A stretch of DNA of 64,000 bases from Paenibacillus agilis (GTDB lineage Bacteria > Bacillota > Bacilli > Paenibacillales > Paenibacillaceae). Positions 19,901 to 28,782 of the stretch are shown piece after piece. Made by a program: the position numbers and the translations under genes. The DNA lies in contig NZ_VNJK01000001.1 of NCBI RefSeq assembly GCF_007786455.1, positions 3,186,673 to 3,250,672 on the forward strand, written 5' to 3'. Below the pieces are notes generated by a model that had not been told where the DNA came from, did no database searches, and saw nothing but the letters and a program-made list of their open reading frames with translations. How positions within the stretch are numbered: position 1 is the first letter of the stretch; each line of letters begins with the position of its first letter.

Positions 19901-22900
19901 ATTGCCATCATAGATGAAGGATGTTTTATTATTTCGACCATCTGTCGTACTGGCCAAAAATCCTTGATTACCATACGTATAACGTACAACATTTCCTAAT
20001 GCATCAGTCTCAGTGGACAACTGATCGTCTGCAAAATAAACTACCTTCGTCGTATTGCCTGCTTCATCCCGTTCGCTAACAAGACGACCTGCTTCATCGT
20101 AACCAAGATGGAGGGTTTCCCCTTCGCCATTCTGTACCGTACTTACACGATTACCCGTATATTTGTACAGCGATTGAGCGCCTTGTGCATCGGTTACCGA
20201 CTGAAGCAATCCATTTGCATCATAAGCATACGTTGTTTTTCCTTGATCAGGGTCCGTAACGGTAATAAGACGGTTTTGCTGATCGTACGTATTCACAATC
20301 GTTTTCTTATCTGGTCCAGTTGCGGTTAGCAAATTGTTTGCTTGGTCGTACGTCATCGTCATCGCTTGATTCATATGATCGACAGCACTGATTACGTTCC
20401 CGCGCTCATCATACGAGTAAAGAGCTGTTTGCTTCAGCGCATTCGTCATACTTGTACGATTACCCGCTTCATCATACGTATAGGAAGTCGTTCGACCCAA
20501 CGCATCTTCAACGGCAAGCAGTTGATAGTTGCGATTATGCGTGCGTTTAATTACATCTCCGTTACGGTCTGTGATGGTCGTGATTAGCTTCCCATCTGCT
20601 TCTTGATAAGCAAACAACGTCGGTTTGCTGCCAGCAAGCGCATCCTGCTGTTTCACGACACGGCCTTCGCTATCGTATTCGTTCACGAATAGCTTCGTAC
20701 CTTCACTTTCCGCTGAAACGATGCGGTCCTGCGCATCATAGGCATAGTTCGTCACTCTACCCATTGCATCTGTAATCTTAGTCAAACGGCCTGCAGCATC
20801 ATAACCAAATGTTACTTCGCGATTGGCGTGATCTTTTACAGAAGACACATCACCATTCCCATTGTAGCTAAATGTTAACGCTGCTCCCGTAAGCGGATCG
20901 ATTACAGCTTGCAAACCGTTCGCATCATATTGGAACTGTAGGCCTTGGCCTGTTTTGTCTTTCATTTCAGTAAGACGACCGACTGAATCAAAGTGGTAGT
21001 TGGTTCCTTTATTCCGAGACCACACATAGCCACCATCAGCTTGTTTTTCGACTTTATCCAACTTAACAGCTTTATCTTCCGACCTATAGCTTCCATCTGC
21101 CTGCTGCTTAAAGCTATTGCTATGGAATGCATTGCGATAAACCTTTATGGCTTCTCCTGTTTCACTTACCTCTAGTCGAAGCTCATAGTTATGACCCCAC
21201 GCTTTCCCTAACGCTGCATCCCCTTTTAGCAAAGAATGATATTGTGCTTGGAAAGGAATCGGCACCGCACCATGCGCAGTTAGCAGCGTCCGGTTAATAA
21301 TTTGCGCACCCGTCGACGTATCAATTGGGTCGGCATGGAAGGACTGCGGATCATAGTCAGACGCTTCTAGCTTCGCAATTTCATCCGCCGCAGCAGCACC
21401 TGAGATCGGAGCTGGTGGTGCATCCTTTTCTGCAAATTGGAACCATTCATACGGTGCGTACGCGCTGATCGAGCTCGTGTCTGCACTTCGAATCGATACT
21501 GTCTGACCAGCAGGAATCGTCATCGGACTATAGCCGACTTGTTCCGGCTGCTGAAGAATACGGTATTTGAAGTCACCAACAACCGTTATTGCACTCTGTA
21601 CATTGCTCATATTCGTAGCTTCCAGCACTTTGCCGCTTCCCAATTGCGCATGAATAAGAGCAGGTTTATCCGTTGGAACTACTTTCAGTTCGTTCTTATT
21701 GCCTGTCACCACTGTTCCGTTAACTTTCGTACTCGTTAACACAACTCGCTGACCTGGCAGTACTTTAATGGATTCTTGCAAATCATCTTTGCTGTAATGA
21801 ACAGCCTTGCCTTGTTCATCGTAGACAGCTATGTCATATTTCCCTCGTACGGTCAGCTCCTGCGGAGCGCTCGTTGCATTCGTTGCTACGATGCTGTCTC
21901 CGGATAAAAGCTTAAGGAAAAATTGATTTTGATCCCCAGCCCAACGGATCGCATCTGTTGGCAACTCGACGGTAATTGGAATCACTTGTGCATTCGTAAT
22001 TGCTTTTCGTTCTGTAGAATCAAATGATTTTGCTGTACCGCCGCCCGCTTTACCTGCGGACTTCAAAGTTCCAGCAGCATCATAAATTTGATACTCATAT
22101 TGCGCGTCAGCTCTAGGAGCAAACGGACCAGCTGAGATGTTATAGAACGAGATCGTATCCATCGGCTGCATCGTTTTGATCGTTACAGCCCGTTCCTTAC
22201 GATTCACAATCTCAAACGCATCAAATGCTCCTGATACGGTGACAGATTGTCCACTCGTCGGAGATACAACCATTTTATATAGATTGTACATCGACTTGGT
22301 GCTGCCACTCTGGTTGGAATAGTAAGTAGAAACTTCACCTTCCGCATTGTACTGCGCAAAGTCATACGTACCTACGAAATCTACGTACATCATTTTATTC
22401 ATCTTATTACGCAGCATGATCGTATCATCTGCTTGAAGATGACGCTTAAACGTTACCGGATTTTCTCGTACTTGAACACGGAACGGATCGTATGCCCCAT
22501 ACACGATAATCGGCTGCACATCACTATTTTGTACCGCTGCTTTTTCGCCATGGACGAGCTTCTCAGTCGTTATCGTACTGCGATTATTTTGATAGTACGT
22601 AAGCTTGCCTTGCGAATCATACTTCGCCATATCATGGATGCCTGTCATCTTCACTTCAGCAGACGGTGTACTCGTCAAGGTTGCTTCCATGCTTGCTCCA
22701 GGCTTCAACTCATGCTCAAATATAGCTGGTAAAGCACGCTCTTTGACTTGGAACACATCATAAGGTCCTTCGATGACCGTATTCGTCGCTAACGAATTCG
22801 TTAGTGCAAGTCGATTACCGCTGCTCACAAGCTTGGACTTGCTCTTATATCCACGTTCAACGTCAGATACATGTCCTTTTACGTCATACAAGGCAAAGTT

Positions 22901-25234
22901 ATAGCTTCCTTCGCTATAAATGGAATAAGCCTTTTTCGATGTATTCGTCAAGTCTAGACTCGCAGCTGCTGGCAGCTTGTGCTTGAACGTAACCGGATGC
23001 TTACGATCCTTCATCGTAAAGACTTCATAAGCACCATAAACTTCGATCGGTTCTGAATGTCGACTCATGACAGCAATACGCTGTCCAGCCTCCACGCTAC
23101 GATAGCTGATACTGCGATCTCGCGCATATGTACCTGGTGTCCCATCTACTTCATAGTCCATCATGTCATAATTGCCTGTGAGATTGATGTTCTCAGATCG
23201 AGTCGTTTGGTTCGTAAATTCAACACTTTGATCTGCCGCCAACTTGCGTAGGGCAAGTGCCGGTGTTTCACTAGTTTGAGCGCTTACTGCTTCATAAGGC
23301 GCAAACCATTGCAGCATGGCCGTACCTGCTCCTGTAATGGTTATTCGTTCTCCACCATACAGCAGCAAAGATTTCGATGACCGCAGTCGATCAAAGGATC
23401 GCAATGCTCCATCTTGTTTATAACTTGCTTGATCATAGGTCCCTTCGATATCAAGATTGAAGTTCCCAGGCGTGGTGCTCGTAATGCGAGAGCTTGACCC
23501 AACAGGCAAGTAGCCTTTATAGAGAGCTGGATTAGTTTGTTCCGAAAGGATAAATGCATCTTCAGCTCCGGAAATAATCAGATTCGCAGCTCCACTATTC
23601 GTGAGGACGATATGCTCCGTTATTGCCACACTATAGGTGTCGCCTGTTAATGGACGACCGAATTTCTCTACACTATTTTGTCCACTATAGATCGCATAAT
23701 GATGCTGGTTACTGGCTGTTACCGTAAAGCTTTTCGTCGCTTTATTCAATGCTTTCAACGTTTCACCAACAGCAAGTTGCTTACTAAAGCTGACGGGCTT
23801 GTCACGCTTCGTAAAGACAAAAGCATCGTAAGCTGTGTACATCTCCGCTGTCGCAGATCCCACATTCGTTAATGCAAACCTCTCCATCGAATCGACAGGA
23901 AGCTGAGCAATGCTTCGATTTTGATAATAAGTTTGAATCATACCTAACGTATCATAGGTCGCATAGTCAAATAGACCGTTCAACTTAATCGCCGCTTTTC
24001 CCGTCGTTCCATTAGCCCCTGCAATACTTTGATTTGGGGCTATTTGTTTGACCATTAGGGCAGGATTAGGGCTTGATGTATATGAAAATCCCTGTTTTGG
24101 CGCAATTATTTCTAAATCCGCTGCACTATTATTCGTGATCACCATTTTGTTATTGGAGCCGATAGATTTACTGGTAGAAAAAGCTCCTTTTTCAAAATCA
24201 ACGACTTTACCAAGGATATCGTACTCAGCGAAATCATACGTTCCACGGAGCGTAAGCGTACGGGATTCAGCAGACTTATTGGAAATCTGCATACTTTCCC
24301 CTTTTTTCAATATCCTCGATTCCATAGCATAGTCATCTCTATCATAGAGATAAAAACCATCATATGGACCGTATACTTCTAAAAGCTCACTGCCTTTATT
24401 CGTGATTACAAATTTCTCATTTGCTCCCATCCTCCGATTTGTATTCGAGGAGCTTCCATAACCATTTATCTCACCTTTGTAATAAGAAACATAATCATAT
24501 TGTCTTGTTCCCTTAGGCACTCTCAAGTAAATATAGAAATCAGAATCATTACTAATACTACTATTTAGTTCCAACGTCTGATTAGTAGCAATATATCGAT
24601 GAAACACAGCTGGGTGCTGCCTTGTTTCAATTTTAAAGCTGGCATACGGAGCATAGATTTCAATGGCTTCTTTATCACGGTTCGTTATCGCTATTTTCCG
24701 ATCGCGATAATTAATCATTTGCCCGCCCGTATGATCGGCATCATAAGATAACAAAGATTGATCTACATCGTAGTCCGCATGATCATTTTTGCCTGTGACA
24801 TTAAAATATTCATCTGTTATTCCTACGTTTTTTATTTCAGCACTATCACCTGGCTGCAGCCACTTTGTTACAAGCGCAGGAGTTGATGAATAATTGATGC
24901 TCGCTTTATTTTCATCAACCGTTACGGTAACGGTATCACTGGATGTATTCGTAATGGTTAGCCGTTCGTCACCAGTCACCATCCGAGAAGTGGATCTCTT
25001 GCTTCTACCGTATCCAATTACCCCTTTTGTTTCGCTCGTTTCTGCATAATCGTATGTAGGTCCTTTCATTTTGGCCGTTATCGATTTACCGTCTTTTGAG
25101 CTGACTTGAGCAGATTCTCCTGGTGAAAGGTTGTGTGTATAATCAGCCGCGTAAGCTGCCTGCGGCATTCCATACAATAAAATCAGTAACATGCCGACAC
25201 TAAGCACGAGCCAGCGAGTTAAGCTAGTTTTCAT
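16952..25234 (-). CDS. Giant secreted RHS polymorphic toxin with Hint domain
   Basis: 2,760 residues; the ATG chosen lies 8 nt after GGAGG. Order of parts: signal peptide ending QAAYA; about 14 repeats of 85-95 residues to about residue 1,270, each with a TN..., a variable Y/G-A/P-Y-x-x-F and a PA/PV segment; a DUF6531-like start (DPIDTSTGAQ); many YD repeats (YTYDAAGR type) from about 1,400 to 2,300; the RHS core ending PISYIDPFGLS near 2,410; a pre-toxin Hint domain about 2,520-2,660 (CFTAGTKV, TTDNHPFWV, HTYYVTDLGIWVHN); and a final tip of about 100 residues (DVYRGGKSFKVKP, KFGGAYRIDSLPDGLKI, EHFEIVPAYN). The YD barrel should encapsulate the tip; release is attributed to self-cleavage. Toxin activity is not assignable from motifs. 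Likely contact-dependent competition. Confidence 0.92.
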   Translation of the reverse strand: MKTSLTRWLVLSVGMLLILLYGMPQAAYAADYTHNLSPGESAQVSSKDGKSITAKMKGPTYDYAETSETKGVIGYGRSKRSTSRMVTGDERLTITNTSSDTVTVTVDENKASINYSSTPALVTKWLQPGDSAEIKNVGITDEYFNVTGKNDHADYDVDQSLLSYDADHTGGQMINYRDRKIAITNRDKEAIEIYAPYASFKIETRQHPAVFHRYIATNQTLELNSSISNDSDFYIYLRVPKGTRQYDYVSYYKGEINGYGSSSNTNRRMGANEKFVITNKGSELLEVYGPYDGFYLYDRDDYAMESRILKKGESMQISNKSAESRTLTLRGTYDFAEYDILGKVVDFEKGAFSTSKSIGSNNKMVITNNSAADLEIIAPKQGFSYTSSPNPALMVKQIAPNQSIAGANGTTGKAAIKLNGLFDYATYDTLGMIQTYYQNRSIAQLPVDSMERFALTNVGSATAEMYTAYDAFVFTKRDKPVSFSKQLAVGETLKALNKATKSFTVTASNQHHYAIYSGQNSVEKFGRPLTGDTYSVAITEHIVLTNSGAANLIISGAEDAFILSEQTNPALYKGYLPVGSSSRITSTTPGNFNLDIEGTYDQASYKQDGALRSFDRLRSSKSLLLYGGERITITGAGTAMLQWFAPYEAVSAQTSETPALALRKLAADQSVEFTNQTTRSENINLTGNYDMMDYEVDGTPGTYARDRSISYRSVEAGQRIAVMSRHSEPIEVYGAYEVFTMKDRKHPVTFKHKLPAAASLDLTNTSKKAYSIYSEGSYNFALYDVKGHVSDVERGYKSKSKLVSSGNRLALTNSLATNTVIEGPYDVFQVKERALPAIFEHELKPGASMEATLTSTPSAEVKMTGIHDMAKYDSQGKLTYYQNNRSTITTEKLVHGEKAAVQNSDVQPIIVYGAYDPFRVQVRENPVTFKRHLQADDTIMLRNKMNKMMYVDFVGTYDFAQYNAEGEVSTYYSNQSGSTKSMYNLYKMVVSPTSGQSVTVSGAFDAFEIVNRKERAVTIKTMQPMDTISFYNISAGPFAPRADAQYEYQIYDAAGTLKSAGKAGGGTAKSFDSTERKAITNAQVIPITVELPTDAIRWAGDQNQFFLKLLSGDSIVATNATSAPQELTVRGKYDIAVYDEQGKAVHYSKDDLQESIKVLPGQRVVLTSTKVNGTVVTGNKNELKVVPTDKPALIHAQLGSGKVLEATNMSNVQSAITVVGDFKYRILQQPEQVGYSPMTIPAGQTVSIRSADTSSISAYAPYEWFQFAEKDAPPAPISGAAAADEIAKLEASDYDPQSFHADPIDTSTGAQIINRTLLTAHGAVPIPFQAQYHSLLKGDAALGKAWGHNYELRLEVSETGEAIKVYRNAFHSNSFKQQADGSYRSEDKAVKLDKVEKQADGGYVWSRNKGTNYHFDSVGRLTEMKDKTGQGLQFQYDANGLQAVIDPLTGAALTFSYNGNGDVSSVKDHANREVTFGYDAAGRLTKITDAMGRVTNYAYDAQDRIVSAESEGTKLFVNEYDSEGRVVKQQDALAGSKPTLFAYQEADGKLITTITDRNGDVIKRTHNRNYQLLAVEDALGRTTSYTYDEAGNRTSMTNALKQTALYSYDERGNVISAVDHMNQAMTMTYDQANNLLTATGPDKKTIVNTYDQQNRLITVTDPDQGKTTYAYDANGLLQSVTDAQGAQSLYKYTGNRVSTVQNGEGETLHLGYDEAGRLVSERDEAGNTTKVVYFADDQLSTETDALGNVVRYTYGNQGFLASTTDGRNNKTSFIYDGNGKLTQVTNAKNETSTFGYDGEGRLNRITNPLGNYTAYQHDAIGNVIAAANAEGETFKYEYDALNRLTAVEDAAGVKVYRVTYDAAGNMKSQSNALNETWTYMFDENNRLTQSIDPLQRQTAYTYDGMNRLNAVTDPLQGQTTQHFDALGRLQGLTDPNGNAAGYTYDRIGRLTGQSNASGGNEAYAYNRLGQLDTSTNARSQVTTYKYDPVGYLASFTDPAGEVAYTRDANGNVVEQKENGDVITRTFDELNRATQYVDQDGQRMQYVYDAAGRLTTLIYPDGKAVKYTYDRAGRMKTVTDWANRVTTYSYDANGRLVTTERPNATLEKREYNPAGRLIKLTDTRADGTLLHGYTYTYDAVGNVLTEQELAGTSVTANVYGTGATSAIGAGKSGQPVMDINGPGLSPITQTVPDAEMTYTTDNRMATFNGQAVSYDADGNLINGPIDGSMQPYTYDARNRLVEAGGVKYGYNSDNIRTSVTVNGVTTKYVVNPEAMLSQVLMETNEQDQAQVYYVYGLGLIGREDASGAYATYHYDRRGSTKALTNPVGEVTDTYTYGYYGEALGHEGVTEQPFRYNGRDGVMTDSNGLYQMRARYYHPDLKRFVNRDIVRGSIDQSQTLNRFAYVNGNPISYIDPFGLSRDGDSPWIQGGDFLVDTMPGIGTAKGFQQAFSGYNHITGEQLSTAERWAEGVGATASFIPIPGMKHAGKYVTEGVFWAGSKIKNFFGWGSKKVDDVACNCFTAGTKVQTDEGEKPIEDIQVGDMVLAKDQNDPNGELAYKEVTNLYRNQRDDIIKLHVGDQIIETTDNHPFWVEGKGWIFADELNVGDKLQKADGSNLTIDKVDFVKLNKPVTVYNFTVADYHTYYVTDLGIWVHNTNCKVNYNGSDVDVYRGGKSFKVKPNEIKIDPKTGMVKTTHGVSLDVKPDTVSKFGGAYRIDSLPDGLKIIQRGSRAEHFEIVPAYNMSIDEFQILLNQINVSLLK

Positions 25235-25248
25235 AGAAGATGCCTCCA

Positions 25249-26019
25249 TTATGGTGTCGCTAACAGATTGACTGCCAAATTGCTATATTTCGCAACCGCA
25301 GATCCGTTGTCACTTAGAAGTAATACTTGCAAATGCAGCCGAGCTTTTACAGCATGGTCAGGAACTTTTAGTTCCGTTTGTACGGGCGTCCAACCTTCAG
25401 GAGTCAGCACATTTCTCACAACGGTATGGCTAACATATTTATTGTCCTTGTCATAGAAATTCACGACCATTTGAGCTGCGGCATGATTCAGTATTTCTGC
25501 CTTCATCCAGCCGCTTAAGCTGTATGTCGCACCGCCCATTACGGACATGTCCTGATAAATATTCGCACCGCCCGGTTGCGCCGAACTAACTTGAATCATC
25601 TGAACGTGAGGGCTAGTAGATTGATAGACAGCTTGATAGACAGATGGAGTTACGCCATTTGGAATCGCTGGTATGGCTACCGTCACAGGCTCAGCTACGA
25701 TCTGATAGGCCGCTGCAACCCCTTCTGTGGCATAACTTGTCCAACCTTGCCCAATCCCAGTGGGAAGCACCTCACCTGAAAAATTCCCGTTGATTAAGCT
25801 TCCAGCTGCATTTTGTGCTGTGCTTACTCGCAAAATGTTGCCTGCTGCATCATATTGATAGGAGGTTTCTCCATGCTCTTTGGATGATGCTGTTATTAAT
25901 CGGTCTCCCGCATCATACGTATACTGAGCTACATAAGCAGCCAAGCCTGTGTACTGAAACAAACTGACAACAGAAATAACCAATACGAATGCACTTACTA
26001 ATCTCCATTTCCGTTTCAC
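25249..26019 (-). CDS. Secreted YD-repeat/jelly-roll protein upstream of RHS gene
   Basis: About 256 residues from a GTG with AAAGGGGAT 7 nt upstream; an ATG 8 codons earlier has a poorer site. Signal peptide (WRLVSAFVLVISVVSLFQYTG). After it come two YD-type motifs (YTYDAGDRL, YQYDAAGNIL), then a domain of about 170 residues with features of carbohydrate-binding jelly rolls (LINGNFSG, GWTSYATEG, YSLSGWMKAE, WTPVQTELKVPDHAVKARLHLQV). The stop overlaps an in-frame ATG of the RHS gene, so translation is probably coupled. It could anchor the RHS protein to cell-wall sugars or be a remnant of the end of another RHS gene. Confidence 0.75.
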   Translation of the reverse strand: MKRKWRLVSAFVLVISVVSLFQYTGLAAYVAQYTYDAGDRLITASSKEHGETSYQYDAAGNILRVSTAQNAAGSLINGNFSGEVLPTGIGQGWTSYATEGVAAAYQIVAEPVTVAIPAIPNGVTPSVYQAVYQSTSPHVQMIQVSSAQPGGANIYQDMSVMGGATYSLSGWMKAEILNHAAAQMVVNFYDKDNKYVSHTVVRNVLTPEGWTPVQTELKVPDHAVKARLHLQVLLLSDNGSAVAKYSNLAVNLLATP

Positions 26020-26143
26020 GTCTATATCCCCTTTCGTATCCATACTCTTTATCTCATTGATATTCAAATAAATGATAGTTTGATCATTTATTCATTATAT
26101 TGATAAACGCTTATTCCATCTCCTTCCTTCCTAACAAGAGTTT

Positions 26144-26211
26144 AATTATACGAAAAAAGAATAACGATACCCATTATCCTTATAGATCAATTGCATAGTA
26201 CTTTGTTACTT
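26144..26211 (-). promoter_or_regulatory. Conserved upstream element of the RHS operon
   Basis: Bases 26183-26211 match 13973-14001 at 28 of 29 positions, and the following A/T-rich block contains GTATAATT on the minus strand (26144-26151), a plausible -10. Lies about 130-190 bp upstream of the operon start. The remaining gap 26020-26403 contains only the terminator at 26309. Confidence 0.5.
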
Positions 26212-26308
26212 AATTATTATGAAATTTTAAATTTTTTTGTCGAATCTTGACTATTTCAACTAAATTCACTACTATTTTGCGGACAATTCCGAACTTATTA
26301 TGAATGCA

Positions 26309-26375
26309 AAACACCCTTTAGCAAGCATTAGAGTCGCCGTACAGGCTGCACTAACATCTTTTCTAAAAGGTGTTT
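26309..26375 (-). terminator. Terminator of the small membrane-protein genes
   Basis: AAACACCCTTTAG (26309-26321) pairs with CTAAAAGGTGTTT (26363-26375) with one mismatch; on the minus strand TTTTGC follows. Located 28 bp past the stop at 26404. Confidence 0.6.
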
Positions 26376-26403
26376 CAAATCGTTATTTTATTTTTGAATT
26401 GCA

Positions 26404-26736
26404 CTACGTCATCATACTAATCAAAGAATAAATAATAATGAATATTACAATTCCAATGAGAAATGACTTTATAACGCCCCACATAAACTGTTTGTTGCTA
26501 TACTCTGCTTTCGGAAACCTTTTGTATAGTTGGTACAACCCCATTAGTATCATCGCTGAAAAACAGATTTTGATCGCGTTGCGCAGTACAGTGAATATGT
26601 ACTCCCTAAGTGGAACTTCATAACTGCTATACCCCATCGATTGCCTTTGAATTATTACATCTGGATAATATACAATGGAAAATAATATTCCTACTATAAG
26701 GCCGTACAATCCCGCTTTAACTATTTTTCGTTCCAT
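26404..26736 (-). CDS. Small membrane protein, unknown function
   Basis: 110 residues from MERKIVKAG, the ATG 5 nt after AGGAAGG. Three predicted membrane segments: GLYGLIVGILFSIVYYP, a central one around ICFSAMILMGLYQLY, and C-terminal FLIGIVIFIIIYSLI. No motif recognised. Lies in the same direction as, and 90 bp from, another small membrane-protein gene (26827), with a shared terminator downstream, so the two may form one operon. Confidence 0.65.
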   Translation of the reverse strand: MERKIVKAGLYGLIVGILFSIVYYPDVIIQRQSMGYSSYEVPLREYIFTVLRNAIKICFSAMILMGLYQLYKRFPKAEYSNKQFMWGVIKSFLIGIVIFIIIYSLISMMT

Positions 26737-26826
26737 ATACACCTTCCTAGTTAATAAGATGTTAAGCATCTATGTCCATTGGGTAACCTATTCACTTACA
26801 GTATAAATTCACCCTCGTTTTCCGAA

Positions 26827-27105
26827 TTACGTATTTCGTCTAACTTTGTTCCACACAAATTTACCAGCAACAAAGCTAATCATACTAACAGCCAATACAA
26901 TAGCAATTGGAACAATTGTTCCAACTATGCCTCCCGTAGCTCCAATGCTTACTTCTTGCGCTAAATATTCAACGTTTTCATACTGTTTTTCGATGTCTGG
27001 TACATAAGTAATGGTGTTGTACATGCCAATTGCGATTTGAATAACGAAGTAAACGATACAGATCACACTGGAAAATAGAAAAGCTTGCAGCAGCGTACGC
27101 TTCAA
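26827..27105 (-). CDS. Small membrane protein, unknown function
   Basis: 92 residues; TTG start 6 nt after GAGGTGA. Two membrane segments (LFSSVICIVYFVIQIAIGMY; VGTIVPIAIVLAVSMISFVAG) flank a charged loop (DIEKQYENVEYLAQEV), ending in a basic tail KVRRNT, so both ends are probably cytoplasmic. No family recognised. Probably co-transcribed with the membrane protein downstream. Confidence 0.65.
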   Translation of the reverse strand: MKRTLLQAFLFSSVICIVYFVIQIAIGMYNTITYVPDIEKQYENVEYLAQEVSIGATGGIVGTIVPIAIVLAVSMISFVAGKFVWNKVRRNT

Positions 27106-27175
27106 CTAAGTTCACCTCTTCATAATCATGATACGTGAAGGTTGTTCTAAGTTGTTAACAGGATGTGTGCAATGA

Positions 27176-28063
27176 CTAAGTCAGCAGATCATCAAGCGTC
27201 TTATCCAATTTGTCATACGTAAACTTGTAGCCCGCCCGCTCCAGCCGTTCAGGAATTACCCAACGACTTTTCAACACTAATTCTGTCTCCGTCTTAATAA
27301 ATACGGCCCCTATTTCAAGCAGCCAGCGCGGCGAAGGCAAACCAATCTTCACATTCATCGTCTTGCGCAGTTCCTCCATCAATTCTCGATTCGTTACCGG
27401 ATATGGAGATGAACAATTGAACACTCCGCTCAGCTCTTCATTCTCACGCAAGAACATAACGATTTGAAATAAATCATCAATATGAATCCAGCTAAAGCGT
27501 TGATTGCCTGAGCCCTGCACACCGCCAAGCCCAAAACGCACTAAGTTCTTAAACGGCGTCATCACTCCGCCTTCCTTGCCTAATACAATTGCGATCCGCA
27601 AGGCAACTTGCCGTGTAGCAGGCAGTTCAAAGGAAAATAACGCTTCCTCCCACTTCTTTGCTACATCGACAGAAAAGCCAGTCCCAATGTCTCCACCTTC
27701 CTCGCTCATTGGACGATCTTCTGCATGCCGATAAATCGTCGCCGTACTGGAGTTTATCCATAAGGAAGGTGGGTTGGAACAGGCTTGAATCGACTTACCG
27801 AGCAGATTGGTCGTACTCGTTCTGGAGCGAATAATCTCCTGCTTGTTCTTCTCATTGTAGCGACAGTCCACAGATTTGCCTGCCAGATTAATAAGCATAT
27901 CAGCGTTATTCAATGCCTCTACAATGCCTTGCTTATCGTCCCATGCTAAATGATGTCGTTGTCTAGAGATGATGATCACGTCGTACCCCATACTGCGGAA
28001 TTGCTTCTCGAAATATTTTCCGATAAACCCTGTGCCGCCGGCTATAACAATTTTCTTTCTCAT
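27176..28063 (-). CDS. TIGR01777-type NAD(P)-dependent epimerase (YfhF/SulA-like)
   Basis: 295 residues from the ATG at 28063; a GTG three codons upstream is an alternative. The N-terminal Rossmann motif GGTGFIG (about 9-15) and the downstream pattern ADMLINLAGKSV, NSSTATIYRH, FSWIHIDDL and FNCSSPYPVTNRELM are those of the extended short-chain dehydrogenase subfamily TIGR01777. The C-terminus (LLEIGAVFIKTETELVLKSRWVIPERL) is its typical extension. The substrate is unknown. The gene is 43 bp from the YfiT gene in the same direction. Confidence 0.85.
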   Translation of the reverse strand: MRKKIVIAGGTGFIGKYFEKQFRSMGYDVIIISRQRHHLAWDDKQGIVEALNNADMLINLAGKSVDCRYNEKNKQEIIRSRTSTTNLLGKSIQACSNPPSLWINSSTATIYRHAEDRPMSEEGGDIGTGFSVDVAKKWEEALFSFELPATRQVALRIAIVLGKEGGVMTPFKNLVRFGLGGVQGSGNQRFSWIHIDDLFQIVMFLRENEELSGVFNCSSPYPVTNRELMEELRKTMNVKIGLPSPRWLLEIGAVFIKTETELVLKSRWVIPERLERAGYKFTYDKLDKTLDDLLT

Positions 28064-28115
28064 CCCTATCACTCGCTTTCTAGTTTAATAGGTGCAGTTG
28101 CCTCCGAACTTATTT

Positions 28116-28640
28116 CTACATCCCAATATCCTGCTTCGCCAGCTCAATATGAGCTGCATGATGATTGCCATGCCATGCATATAGGCCAACATTATAGTCA
28201 AGACGAATTTCCTGCTTCGAATCAGGATGATAGAACGTTCGCTGGAAATCTTGCTCCGTCATCGATTGTAATAAAATAACCCATTTCTTGTGCAAGGCTT
28301 CAATTAAAGCAAGTGACACCTCAACATCCACATCAATCGAATCTCCGAGTGCCACCCACTTGGCCTCATCATAAGGTTTAATCGTCGGCACATCCTCCGT
28401 CAATGCGAGCTTAAAGCGAGTAATGCTATTGATATGGCTATCCGCAATATGATGTACGACCTGCCGAATCGTCCAGCCACCTTCCCGATAGGGAGTTTCT
28501 AGCTGCTGTTCGTTAAGCCCTTTAACAAGCGCACGCAGCTTGACTGGCAAATGCTCAATTTCTGCAATCCACTGCTGTCTTTGCTCTGGCGCAATGGTTC
28601 CTTCCCAAGTAAACGTCCCTATTGGATATTGTCTGTTCAT
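28116..28640 (-). CDS. yfiT: YfiT/DinB-fold bacillithiol-transferase-like protein
   Basis: 174 residues. DinB-like four-helix fold with the three metal-binding histidines expected of YfiT: H in QVVHHIADSH (about 64-65) and two in WHGNHHAAHIELA near the C-terminus. It begins YPIGTFTWEGTI, as YfiT proteins do (YPIG.F). The family is described as nickel- or zinc-binding and related to bacillithiol S-transferases. The start codon is the first ATG; no strong site was seen apart from AGGAGGCG 7 nt upstream, which fits. Confidence 0.85.
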   Translation of the reverse strand: MNRQYPIGTFTWEGTIAPEQRQQWIAEIEHLPVKLRALVKGLNEQQLETPYREGGWTIRQVVHHIADSHINSITRFKLALTEDVPTIKPYDEAKWVALGDSIDVDVEVSLALIEALHKKWVILLQSMTEQDFQRTFYHPDSKQEIRLDYNVGLYAWHGNHHAAHIELAKQDIGM

Positions 28641-28782
28641 CTAAACGCCTCCTGCTTCTTATCAACTAACTAACCAGCTAACTATGTATGTCATTTGTCA
28701 TCCCATTTTGAAACTTACCATTCACATTACTTATGCTGTCAGAACCCCAACTACAGCTCTGCCTCAGCTCCGATCTCTGTCT

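Noticed and set aside
17150..24332. Many open frames opposite the RHS gene
   Set aside because: All lie antisense to a continuous, motif-rich coding frame; none has a ribosome site or recognisable product.
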